This document shows positions 1 through 5,576 of a stretch of DNA of 5,576 nucleotides, piece by piece. Location: assembly GCA_017540285.1 (NCBI GenBank), contig JAFYBI010000007.1:1-5576 (forward strand). The letters run 5' to 3'. Under the pieces are notes generated by a model. The model was not told where the DNA came from and ran no database searches. It was given only the letters and a program-made list of their open reading frames with translations. The DNA comes from Clostridia bacterium (GTDB lineage: Bacteria > Bacillota > Clostridia > Oscillospirales > CAG-272). The position numbers were made by a program, and so were the translations under genes. Within the stretch, counting starts at the first letter, position 1; each line of letters opens with the position of its first letter.

Positions 1-1
1 C

Positions 2-799
2 GTCATGAAGACCTATGCCGAAACGCTCTCGATCGACGTGAACGGCGACGGGAAGATGAACGCGGACGATATGTACGGCTATTCGACCGACTCGACCAAC
101 TTCATCTCCGGCTACATGGCGGCGTTCGACGCGGACGTCACGGTGAAGGGCGACGACGGCATTCCGGTGCTCGCCATCAGCAACGAGAGCTTCATCGACA
201 AGTTCATGGCCCTCTATCAGTTCATCCGCGTCGATCCGTGCGTCTACCTCACGACCGAGGAGGGCAGCATGATCGGCGATGACCGCGAGGCGGCGAAGGT
301 CTTCCGGGAAGCGCGCGCCCTCATGCTTGCCGATATCCTCGGGAACGCTGCCGCCCTGCGCGAGCTCGACTTCGACTTCGGCATCATCCCCTATCCGAAG
401 TATACCGAGGAGCAGGCGAATTACCACACCACCGCGTGGGACGCCTACAACCTGTACAGTGTGCCGCGCACGGCGGATCTCGATTTCACCGGCGTCGTGA
501 CGGAGAACCTCGCGGCGCGTTCGTTCCAGTTCATCCTGCCCGCGTTCTATGACAAGGCGCTTCTCTCGAAGTACGCCCGCGACGAGGACAGCGCGGAGAT
601 GATCGGCCTGATCCGCGCCGGCGCGACGTACAACTTCGGCGTCGTGAATTCGCCCCACATCGGCTCTCCCGGACACATCTGGCGCGATCTCGTCACCTCG
701 GGGAGCGACAACATCGCCTCGAAGACCGGCAAGAACGAAAAAGCCATCGTCAAGTCGCTTGAGAAATTCCTCGACAAGACCTACATCAACGGGGACTGA
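2..799 (+). CDS. Extracellular solute-binding protein of an ABC transporter (family 1-like), C-terminal part, 5' truncated by window edge
   Basis: The frame is open from base 2 to a TGA at 797-799, and no ribosome site precedes the ATG at base 5. That ATG is therefore almost certainly internal and the true start lies outside the window. Numbering from that Met, residues 11-22 (DVNGDGKMNADD) form a complete 12-residue EF-hand-type calcium loop, D-x-N-x-D-G-x-M-x-x-x-D, followed by YGYS. This loop is common in large Clostridia-type sugar-binding lipoproteins. Two further blocks are typical of that family: FGIIPYPKY (125-133) and the segment around YARDEDSAEMIGLI (190-203). Family members are usually about 430-560 residues, so these 264 residues are roughly the C-terminal half. 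The protein would be anchored outside the membrane and deliver a substrate, probably a carbohydrate, to ABC permeases, but the substrate cannot be read from this part. The gene is the last of its transcription unit, because a terminator starts 12 bases after the stop. Confidence 0.85.
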   Translation, partial: VMKTYAETLSIDVNGDGKMNADDMYGYSTDSTNFISGYMAAFDADVTVKGDDGIPVLAISNESFIDKFMALYQFIRVDPCVYLTTEEGSMIGDDREAAKVFREARALMLADILGNAAALRELDFDFGIIPYPKYTEEQANYHTTAWDAYNLYSVPRTADLDFTGVVTENLAARSFQFILPAFYDKALLSKYARDEDSAEMIGLIRAGATYNFGVVNSPHIGSPGHIWRDLVTSGSDNIASKTGKNEKAIVKSLEKFLDKTYINGD

Positions 800-811
800 T
801 CCTTTGCAGGG

Positions 812-844
812 AAAAGGACCGCTGCGGAAAACAGCGGTCCTTTT
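812..844. terminator. Bidirectional intrinsic terminator between convergent genes
   Basis: A perfect 9-bp GC-rich stem (GGACCGCTG at 816-824 with CAGCGGTCC at 832-840) encloses a 7-base loop (CGGAAAA). The stem is flanked by AAAA (812-815) and TTTTT (841-845), so it can extend by four A-T pairs. Read on the plus strand it ends the solute-binding protein gene, 12 bases after that stop. Read on the minus strand it ends the hydrolase operon, 12 bases after that stop, with TTTT as the U-tract. Its position between two converging genes fits a shared terminator. Confidence 0.93.
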
Positions 845-856
845 TGACGGTTTGAT

Positions 857-1780
857 TCATTTCACGTGCGCCCCGATCCAGTCGGCGAGGTACGCGTAGA
901 CCTTTTCCCGGTCGTCTTCGTTCAGGATCTCGTGGCGGTCGCCGGGGACGATCTTCGCCGTCACGTCCGTGAACTCGAGCCGCCGGTATTCCGCCGCGAC
1001 CTTTTCCACCGCGGCTTTTCCCCCGACCGGATCGCGCTCGCCGGAGATCACGAGGATCGGCAGGGTGCGCCGGATCCCGTCGTAACCGTCTTCCTCGGCG
1101 ACGGCGGCGAGGATCGCGAGGAAGTCCCGGTACGCGCCGGCAGTGAAGCGGAACCCGCAGAGCGGATCGGCCTCGTAGTCCGCGATGTTCTGCCGCCGCT
1201 TCGAAAGCCAGCCGAGCCGCCCGTCCTCCGGGAACGCCTTTTCGTTCCGGCCGACGATGATACGGTCGAGGAGCGGGGAGGCTGCCCTCTCGCCCCTGAC
1301 GCGGCAGATCGCGCGTGAGAGCCGTTTGCCGAAACCGGCGGCGGGATTTGGGAACCAGCCCGTTCCCATCAGGATGGCCCCCGCGATCTCCCCGCCGTAA
1401 AGGGGGAGATACCGCCTCACAAAGAAGGATCCCATGCTGTGCCCGACGAGGAAGACCGGACAGCCGGGGAAGCGCCGCTTCGCTTCGAGGGTGACGGCGT
1501 ACAGGTCGCGGATGAGGGCTTCCGAGGCGTCCCCTTCGGCGAAGAAGCCGCGGTCGCGCTCGTCCGTCACGCTCTCCCCGTGGCCGAGATGGTCGTGGCC
1601 GACGACGGCGATCCCGCGCGCGGCGAGGTAGTCGGCGAAGGCACCGTACCGTCCGATGTGTTCCATCATGCCGTGCGCGATCTGAAGAACGGCCCGGGGC
1701 TCCCCGTCCGCGGGTCGGATCACGGCGTGGATGCGTCTCCCATCGGCGGCGGAGGGCAGGGTGATGTCTTCTCGGTCCAT
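857..1780 (-). CDS. Alpha/beta hydrolase, serine aminopeptidase S33 / monoacylglycerol lipase-like (PldB-type)
   Basis: A 307-residue protein with the complete alpha/beta-hydrolase layout: oxyanion-loop motif HGMMEH (36-41), GHDHLGHGES (61-70), nucleophile elbow GHSMG (113-117, Ser115), acid Asp250 in SGERDPVGG, and base His283 in DRHE. The HGMxEH plus GHSMG combination is typical of the lysophospholipase/monoacylglycerol lipase group (COG2267, Hydrolase_4), which cleaves acyl esters. Substrate is not determinable. There is no signal peptide or membrane segment, so it is probably cytoplasmic. It is the last gene of the operon, and a terminator follows the TGA. Start choice: ATG at 1780 lies 5 bases after the upstream stop, with only a weak GGGTGA-like ribosome site. 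A GTG at 1789-1787 forms a 4-base GTGA overlap with the upstream stop and would add three residues. Either way translation is probably coupled. An upstream extension of the frame to 2104 lies inside the preceding gene and is not used. Confidence 0.9.
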   Translation of the reverse strand: MDREDITLPSAADGRRIHAVIRPADGEPRAVLQIAHGMMEHIGRYGAFADYLAARGIAVVGHDHLGHGESVTDERDRGFFAEGDASEALIRDLYAVTLEAKRRFPGCPVFLVGHSMGSFFVRRYLPLYGGEIAGAILMGTGWFPNPAAGFGKRLSRAICRVRGERAASPLLDRIIVGRNEKAFPEDGRLGWLSKRRQNIADYEADPLCGFRFTAGAYRDFLAILAAVAEEDGYDGIRRTLPILVISGERDPVGGKAAVEKVAAEYRRLEFTDVTAKIVPGDRHEILNEDDREKVYAYLADWIGAHVK

Positions 1781-1785
1781 GGCGG

Positions 1786-2604
1786 TCACCCGTGATCCCC
1801 GAAGCGTTCGGCCCAGCGCGCGGCGTGGGAGACCCATTCGCCGATCGCGGGATCGGACCACTTCGGAACGCCGCAGCGCGTGATGTCGTTCCCGAGCGCG
1901 ACTCCGTGCGGGGCGTCCGGGTAGATGTGCATCTCGAAGAGCAGGCCGGCCCGGCGGTACGCGTCCGCGAGGATCAGCGAATTGCGCACGTCGACGGATT
2001 GATCGTTCGAGGTGTGGACGAGGAAGAGCGGGGAGGACTGCGCGTCGACCGCCAGCTCGATGCTCGCCGTCCGGTACATCTCCTCGGTCGGGGTGTCGGT
2101 GCACCAGAGATTGCGGATGGTGCCCTCGTTGCGGAACGCGTCCGCGCCCGTCACGACCGGGTAGACGAGCATGATGCCGTTCGGACGGTTCATGCCCGCG
2201 GGAATGCCGGCTTCAGTGACCTCGGGGCGGTTCCACATCGTGCCGAGGCAGCCCGCGAGGTGCCCGCCCGCCGAAAAGCCCACCGCGAAGACCGCGTCGG
2301 GATCGATCCCGTATTCCCGGGCGTTCTCCCGGATGTGGACCATGGCGCGCGAGGCCTCGATCAGCTGGGCCGGATAGGTCTTCTTCCGTCCGACGGTGTA
2401 GTGCAGCACGAAGGCGTTATAGCCCTCGGCCATAAACGCGAGCGCGATCGGTTCGCCCTCCCGGTCCGAGCAGACCGCACCGTAGCCGCCGCCCGGGATC
2501 ACGAGGATCGCCCGACGGGTGAAGCCGCCGAGCGGATCGGCGAGATAAGCGTCCAGATACGCGTCGGGATTGCTCTCTTCGAGCGGGATGCGTTTGAGCA
2601 GCAT
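1786..2604 (-). CDS. Alpha/beta hydrolase fold esterase (BD-FAE / acetyl-esterase-like)
   Basis: A 272-residue protein. Visible family signatures are the oxyanion motif PGGGYG (37-42), nucleophile elbow GFSAGG (109-114, Ser111), acid Asp201 in HTSNDQSVDV, and base His233 in YPDAPHGVAL. This is the small carbohydrate-esterase/xylan-acetylesterase-like branch of the COG0657 hydrolases, in which the HTxxDxxVxxxNSL block around the Asp is conserved. Many relatives remove acetyl or feruloyl groups from plant sugars, but no secretion signal is seen, so an intracellular role on imported oligosaccharides or another small ester is more likely. The exact substrate is unknown. The start is well supported: AGGAGG at 2616-2611 lies 6 bases before the ATG and directly follows the tldE stop, with 12 bases between the genes. 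The stop is 5 bases before the ATG of the next hydrolase. Length and triad are complete, with no sign of decay. Confidence 0.9.
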   Translation of the reverse strand: MLLKRIPLEESNPDAYLDAYLADPLGGFTRRAILVIPGGGYGAVCSDREGEPIALAFMAEGYNAFVLHYTVGRKKTYPAQLIEASRAMVHIRENAREYGIDPDAVFAVGFSAGGHLAGCLGTMWNRPEVTEAGIPAGMNRPNGIMLVYPVVTGADAFRNEGTIRNLWCTDTPTEEMYRTASIELAVDAQSSPLFLVHTSNDQSVDVRNSLILADAYRRAGLLFEMHIYPDAPHGVALGNDITRCGVPKWSDPAIGEWVSHAARWAERFGDHG

Positions 2605-2616
2605 GCCGTGCCTCCT

Positions 2617-3942
2617 TTATTCGCCCGCGATCGCGCAGGACTCGAAGAGGATGCTCGGGCAGGCGATCGAGCGGTATTCCCAGTCGAGGTCCGCGCCGAC
2701 GGCGGTGACCTTCTTCATCAGATCGAGGAAGTTTCCGGCCGCCGTGATGAGCGCGGCGCCGCGGTCCCGACGGCCGTTCTTCACGAGATAGCCGAAGCAC
2801 TGAAGCGAGAAGTCCGTCGTCACGTGGTTCAGCCCGGCGTGAAGCCCCGCGAGCCGCGTGATGACGAGCCCGTCGCCCATCTCTCGGCACAGCTCCTCGA
2901 GCGATTTTTCGCCCGGGAGGATGCAGCAGTTCATCGGGCGGACGGAGGGTGCGGAGGCGTACCCGGATTTGAAGCCGTTGCCCGTGCTCTCCGTGCCCAT
3001 GCGCGCGGCGGATTTCGTGTTGTGCAGGGCCTGCCGGAACACGCCTCCGTCCACCAGCGTCTTGCGGCGCGTCGGGCAGCCCTCGTCGTCGTAGTTCGCG
3101 ACGGAGAGGCAGTCGAGGTTCTTTGGATCGTCGACGACCGTGATCTTGTCGGAGAAGATCGCCGTGTCCGCCTTGTCTTTGAGCGGGGAGAGGCCCTTGC
3201 CGATGAGATCGCCGGAGAACATGTCCGTGAGCGCGCCGAAGAGGGAGGTCATCGCGCGCCGCTCGAAGATCACCGGGTACTGGCCTGAGGGGATCGGACG
3301 GCTGCCGAGCTCTTCGACGGCGTTCTCGAGCGTCTTTTTCGCGATCTCGGCGGGATCGATCTCTGAGAGATCGGACACGACTTCGATGTGGAAGCCGTCC
3401 TTCACCTCGCCGTTTTCCTCGACCGCGACGCCCGCGTAGAGGATCTGCGACCGGCTCGCGTCGGTGACGTGCAGGCCCTTTGAATTCGTGATATCGCGGG
3501 AATCCTCGGATTCGTTCCATCCGATCTCCGTGACCTGCTTCACGCGCGGATCGGCCGCCTTGATCGCCGCTTCCGTGGCCGCGAGCTTGTCCCGGATCTC
3601 CTCCATCGACGGCTTGACCCACACGGCGCGGCTCTTCACCTCGTCGGTCGTCTCGGGCGCGCGGAGCTCGTCCGTGTCCTTCGAGGAGACGAGCTTCGCC
3701 TGCTCGATCAGCATGGCGATCGTCTCGTCGATCTTGCCGTCGTCCACCGCTTCGAGCGCGAGGTTTGCCGCCTTGCCGTCCACGATCGCGCGGATCGAGG
3801 TGCCGAGGACCGAGGAGGTCCCGAAGGAATCCATCTGTCCGTCGAACCACGCGACCTTGCGCTCCGCTGACTGGCCTTCGTAGATTTCAAGCCCTTCGAC
3901 GCCCATGTCGAGCGCGCGGGCGATCCATTTCTGCTTATTCAT
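2617..3942 (-). CDS. tldE: TldE/PmbA-type subunit of the TldD/TldE metallopeptidase
   Basis: A 441-residue protein of the PmbA/TldD family, of normal length for TldE. It shows the family blocks SVLGTSIRAIVDGKAA (44-59), SGQYPVIFERRAMTSLFGA (219-237), VANYDDEGCPTRRKTLVDGG (281-300) followed by MGTESTGNG (315-323), and the C-terminal run LAGLHAGLNHVTTDFSL (364-380). Where TldD carries HExxxH, this subunit reads FERRAMTSLF, so it has no metal site and should be the non-catalytic partner, as in characterised TldD/TldE heterodimers. In Escherichia coli the complex acts in the cytoplasm on unfolded or thread-like peptides; it removes the microcin B17 leader and degrades the antitoxin CcdA. The native substrate here is unknown. 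The start is well supported by AGGAGG at 3956-3951, 8 bases before the ATG. The gene overlaps the end of tldD by 8 bases, fitting stoichiometric, coupled translation of both subunits. Confidence 0.93.
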   Translation of the reverse strand: MNKQKWIARALDMGVEGLEIYEGQSAERKVAWFDGQMDSFGTSSVLGTSIRAIVDGKAANLALEAVDDGKIDETIAMLIEQAKLVSSKDTDELRAPETTDEVKSRAVWVKPSMEEIRDKLAATEAAIKAADPRVKQVTEIGWNESEDSRDITNSKGLHVTDASRSQILYAGVAVEENGEVKDGFHIEVVSDLSEIDPAEIAKKTLENAVEELGSRPIPSGQYPVIFERRAMTSLFGALTDMFSGDLIGKGLSPLKDKADTAIFSDKITVVDDPKNLDCLSVANYDDEGCPTRRKTLVDGGVFRQALHNTKSAARMGTESTGNGFKSGYASAPSVRPMNCCILPGEKSLEELCREMGDGLVITRLAGLHAGLNHVTTDFSLQCFGYLVKNGRRDRGAALITAAGNFLDLMKKVTAVGADLDWEYRSIACPSILFESCAIAGE

Positions 3943-5335
3943 TTGCCGTACCTCCTACCGTGATGGAAGAAACGCGGATCGCGGGCTGGCCGACGTCCGT
4001 GGGGATGGAGCCGCTCGACGAGCCGCACATGCCCTGACCGCGTTCGAGATTGTCGCTGACCCGGTCGATGCCCAAAAGGATCTCCTGCCCCGTGCCGATG
4101 AGGGACGCGCCTTTGACCGGGCAGGTGATCTTCCCATTCTCGATCAGGTAGCCCTCGCGGACGGAGAAGTTGAACTCGCCCGTCATCGGGTTGACCGAGC
4201 CGCCGCCCATCTTCTTCGCGTACAGGCCGCGCTCCACGCCCTCGAAAAGGGATTCGAAGGAGTCCGTCCCCGCGCAGATGAAGGTGTTCGACATGCGGGA
4301 GGTCGGTTCGAATTCGTAGGACTGGCGGCGGGAGGACCCGGTCGGTTCCATGCCCATGCGCCGTCCGTTCAGGCGGTCGATCATGTAGGATTTCAGGATG
4401 CCGTTTTCGATGAGGACCCGGCGCCGCTGCGGCGTTCCCTCGTCGTCCACGTTCTCGCTGCCCCACGCGCCGGGGATCGTGCCGTCGTCCACCGCCGTGA
4501 CGCAGGACGCCGCGATCTGCTGCCCGAGCTTGCCCGCAAACACGCTCTGGTTTTTGGCGACGCCGGTCGCCTCGAGGGAGTGGCCGCACGCCTCGTGGAA
4601 GATGACGCCGCCGAATTCGTTGTCGATGACGACGGGCATCTTCCCGGACGGGCAGTCCTTCGCCGAGAGCATGACGACGGCCGAGCGCGCCGCTTCCTCA
4701 CCGACGGATTCCGGCGTTTTCTCCTCCCAGTATTCGAGGCCCTTGCCCGCGCCGGGGTTGTAGCCGCCGCTCTGGAAGTTGTCGCCCTCCGCCGCGTAGG
4801 CTTCGATCATCAGGCGGGTCCGGACGCGCGTATCGGCGACGAGGCGGCCTTCGCTGTTCGAGATCTGCACGGACTGGCGCACGTTGAGAAGGCGGCCCTG
4901 CGTCTTGACGATGCGGCTGTCGTACGCCTTCGCGGCGCGTTCGCTGCGGAAGACGAGCGCAGCCTTGTCCGCCAGCGGGACGGTTTCGAAGTCGATCTTC
5001 ACGGGGTTGTTGTTCTCGTATTCGACGGGCGTGAGGGTGACGGCGACCGCCTTTTCACCGGGACCGTAGGTCTTGCCGAGCGCGGCTCGGAGGTCCTCGA
5101 TCATCGGGATGAGGTGTTCGTCGTCCGTGTGATTGGTGTAGCCGTAGACCGACTGCACGCCGCGGTAGAGCCGGATGCCCGCGCCGCTTTTCAGGGTGCG
5201 GTTCACGCTCTCCACCTCGGCGTTGAGGGAGGAGACGGTCTCCGAGATCTCCTCCTCTTCGTAGATCTCCGCGAAATCCGCGTCGCTCATGAGGCAGAGC
5301 GAGAGATACCGCGCGAGGGTTTCCTTTTGAAGCAT
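3935..5335 (-). CDS. tldD: TldD-type catalytic subunit of the TldD/TldE metallopeptidase
   Basis: A 466-residue protein, close to the 481 residues of the Escherichia coli enzyme. The zinc motif is intact: FHEACGHSLEATG at 246-258, with His247, Glu248 and His252 forming HExxxH. A C-terminal cysteine, Cys437 in GMCGSSSG, precedes DVGQPAIRV at the position where TldD proteins supply a third metal ligand. Other family blocks are AWGSENVDDEGTPQRRRVLI (290-309), MGMEPTGSSRRQSY (327-340), MGGGSVNP (376-383) and the N-terminal GAGIRLYRG (51-59). The enzyme cuts unstructured peptides inside the cytoplasm and needs TldE, encoded next in an 8-base overlap. It is the first gene of a four-gene operon. The start is fixed by AGGAGG at 5346-5341, 5 bases before the ATG, just downstream of an ideal promoter. 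No frameshift or missing key residue is seen. Confidence 0.95.
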   Translation of the reverse strand: MLQKETLARYLSLCLMSDADFAEIYEEEEISETVSSLNAEVESVNRTLKSGAGIRLYRGVQSVYGYTNHTDDEHLIPMIEDLRAALGKTYGPGEKAVAVTLTPVEYENNNPVKIDFETVPLADKAALVFRSERAAKAYDSRIVKTQGRLLNVRQSVQISNSEGRLVADTRVRTRLMIEAYAAEGDNFQSGGYNPGAGKGLEYWEEKTPESVGEEAARSAVVMLSAKDCPSGKMPVVIDNEFGGVIFHEACGHSLEATGVAKNQSVFAGKLGQQIAASCVTAVDDGTIPGAWGSENVDDEGTPQRRRVLIENGILKSYMIDRLNGRRMGMEPTGSSRRQSYEFEPTSRMSNTFICAGTDSFESLFEGVERGLYAKKMGGGSVNPMTGEFNFSVREGYLIENGKITCPVKGASLIGTGQEILLGIDRVSDNLERGQGMCGSSSGSIPTDVGQPAIRVSSITVGGTANE

Positions 5336-5364
5336 AATGTCCTCCTCGGATGATATTTCGCTTC

Positions 5365-5393
5365 ATTATAGCATGGGGAAGCCGACTTGTCAA
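5365..5393 (-). promoter_or_regulatory. Consensus SigA/sigma-70 promoter of the tldD operon
   Basis: On the minus strand the -35 box is TTGACA (5393-5388) and the -10 box is TATAAT (5370-5365), both exact consensus, separated by 17 bases (5387-5371). A TG one base before the -10 box adds the extended -10 element. Transcription should start near 5358, giving a leader of only about 20 bases before the tldD ATG, with the AGGAGG ribosome site inside it. Nothing in this short leader suggests a riboswitch. The promoter appears strong and unregulated unless something binds just upstream. Confidence 0.92.
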
Positions 5394-5430
5394 GCCGCCG
5401 CCGGATGCCGGACAGTGCCCGGGGACACGA
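5394..5430. other. Junction segment between the carA fragment and the tldD promoter
   Basis: This short GC-rich stretch separates the point where CarA similarity stops from the -35 box. It contains small dyads: CCGGATGCCGG (5401-5411) and an imperfect GTGCCC/GGACAC inverted repeat (5415-5428) centred on CCCGGG. These could be an operator or chance in GC-rich DNA. No transposon end, target-site duplication or att-like repeat can be recognised, so how carA was truncated is not visible. Confidence 0.35.
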
Positions 5431-5511
5431 AACGGACTCACCGTCGGCACCGAAAGCTGTGCCCTCAAAGGTTTTACCGTTCTCCAATACCAGATACCGT
5501 TTGTTGCTCAT
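5431..5511 (-). pseudogene. carA: Truncated 5' end of carA (carbamoyl-phosphate synthase small subunit), about 27 codons
   Basis: An AAGGAGG ribosome site (5522-5516) lies 4 bases before an ATG at 5511. The first residues, MSNKRYLVLENGKTFEGTAF and then GADGES, match the characteristic start of the CarA small subunit, which typically reads [KR]xYLVLE[DN]GxxFEGxxFGAxGE. In intact CarA this is followed by GEVVFNT-type and MTGYQE-type motifs. Here the residues after Val27 (SCPRALSGIRRR...) match nothing in CarA in this frame or the other two, so the remaining roughly 330 residues are missing. The frame happens to stay open to a TGA at 5289-5287, running through the tldD promoter and ribosome site and into tldD, which would give a 74-residue chimeric peptide if translated. 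The intact protein would supply glutamine-derived ammonia for carbamoyl phosphate in pyrimidine and arginine synthesis; this fragment cannot. The match is from memory of the family, not from a search. Confidence 0.7.
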
Positions 5512-5538
5512 AAAGCCTCCTTCACGGAATATCTTCCT

Positions 5539-5575
5539 AAAAAAGGGGGCATTTCTCCTATAAAAGAAAAGCCCC
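5539..5575 (-). terminator. Rho-independent terminator or attenuator upstream of the carA fragment
   Basis: On the minus strand GGGGC (5575-5571) pairs with GCCCC (5550-5546). One T-T mismatch follows, then TTTCT (5569-5565) pairs with AGAAA (5556-5552) around an 8-base loop, and the stem is followed by C and six T (5544-5539). This is a standard intrinsic terminator for minus-strand transcription. It ends only 27 bases before the carA-like ATG, leaving no room for a promoter between them. It is therefore either an attenuator in a leader that once controlled carA, or the terminator of a gene beyond the window edge. No antiterminator fold or PyrR-type binding sequence can be judged because the window ends at the stem. 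Confidence 0.7.
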
Positions 5576-5576
5576 A

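Noticed and set aside
29..70. Dockerin-like repeat suggesting a cellulosome component.
   Set aside because: Only one EF-hand-type loop is present, and the surrounding sequence matches solute-binding proteins, where a single such loop is common.
1781..2104. Upstream extension of the last hydrolase to 415 residues.
   Set aside because: The extra 108 residues lie inside the preceding esterase in another frame and lack hydrolase features. The conserved fold starts after the Met at 1780.
1792..3288. A 498-codon plus-strand open frame antisense to the esterase and tldE.
   Set aside because: It is the complement of two well-supported genes with intact motifs. Its translation is rich in Arg, Ala, Val, Asp and Glu without family motifs, typical of shadow frames in GC-rich DNA. 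No ribosome site was seen.
2417..3850. A 477-codon minus-strand frame overlapping tldE and the esterase start.
   Set aside because: It is an alternate frame of tldE dominated by Arg, Gly and Asp. tldE itself has the correct ribosome site, motifs and length.
3905..5353. A 482-codon plus-strand open frame antisense to tldD.
   Set aside because: It mirrors tldD almost exactly, has the low-complexity composition of an antisense shadow, and shows no recognisable domain.
5055..5468. A 137-codon minus-strand frame across the promoter and the tldD start.
   Set aside because: It is an out-of-frame shadow of tldD and the carA fragment. It also does not restore CarA similarity, so it gives no support for a simple frameshift.

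Overview
The window is about 5.6 kb of GC-rich, densely coding bacterial DNA. Strong AGGAGG ribosome sites, a textbook SigA-type promoter, U-tract terminators and a solute-binding protein with an EF-hand-like loop suggest a high-GC member of the Bacillota (Clostridia-like, e.g. Oscillospirales or Christensenellales). This placement is an inference from style; no rRNA or marker gene is present.

Layout, left to right. Positions 2-799 (+) hold the C-terminal part of an ABC-transporter extracellular solute-binding protein whose 5' end lies outside the window. A hairpin with A/T tracts on both sides (812-844) can terminate transcription from both directions. Positions 857-5335 hold four tightly packed minus-strand genes, transcribed in the order tldD (3935-5335), tldE/pmbA (2617-3942), a small alpha/beta-hydrolase esterase (1786-2604) and a serine-aminopeptidase/monoacylglycerol-lipase-like alpha/beta hydrolase (857-1780). 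An ideal promoter (TTGACA, 17 bp, TATAAT, extended -10) at 5365-5393 drives them. Gene junctions are an 8-base overlap, 12 bases and 5 bases, so this reads as one operon from promoter to terminator.

TldD carries the HExxxH metal site and TldE lacks it, as expected for the heterodimeric TldD/TldE peptidase that degrades unstructured or modified peptides. The two downstream hydrolases each keep a complete Ser-Asp-His triad and have no visible export signal, so the operon encodes two cytoplasmic hydrolytic activities: peptide-bond and probably ester-bond cleavage. Whether they share a substrate is unknown.

The right end (about 5400-5576) is the odd part. It holds a ribosome site, start codon and about 27 codons that look like the N-terminus of carbamoyl-phosphate synthase small subunit (carA). 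The similarity then stops abruptly, and the tldD promoter begins about 40 bases later. A terminator-like hairpin sits just upstream of this carA start. This looks like a truncated carA with its attenuator-like leader, left at a rearrangement junction. I see no CRISPR, tRNA, rRNA, transposase or defence gene. Apart from the carA scar, the window is ordinary chromosomal housekeeping and accessory metabolism.
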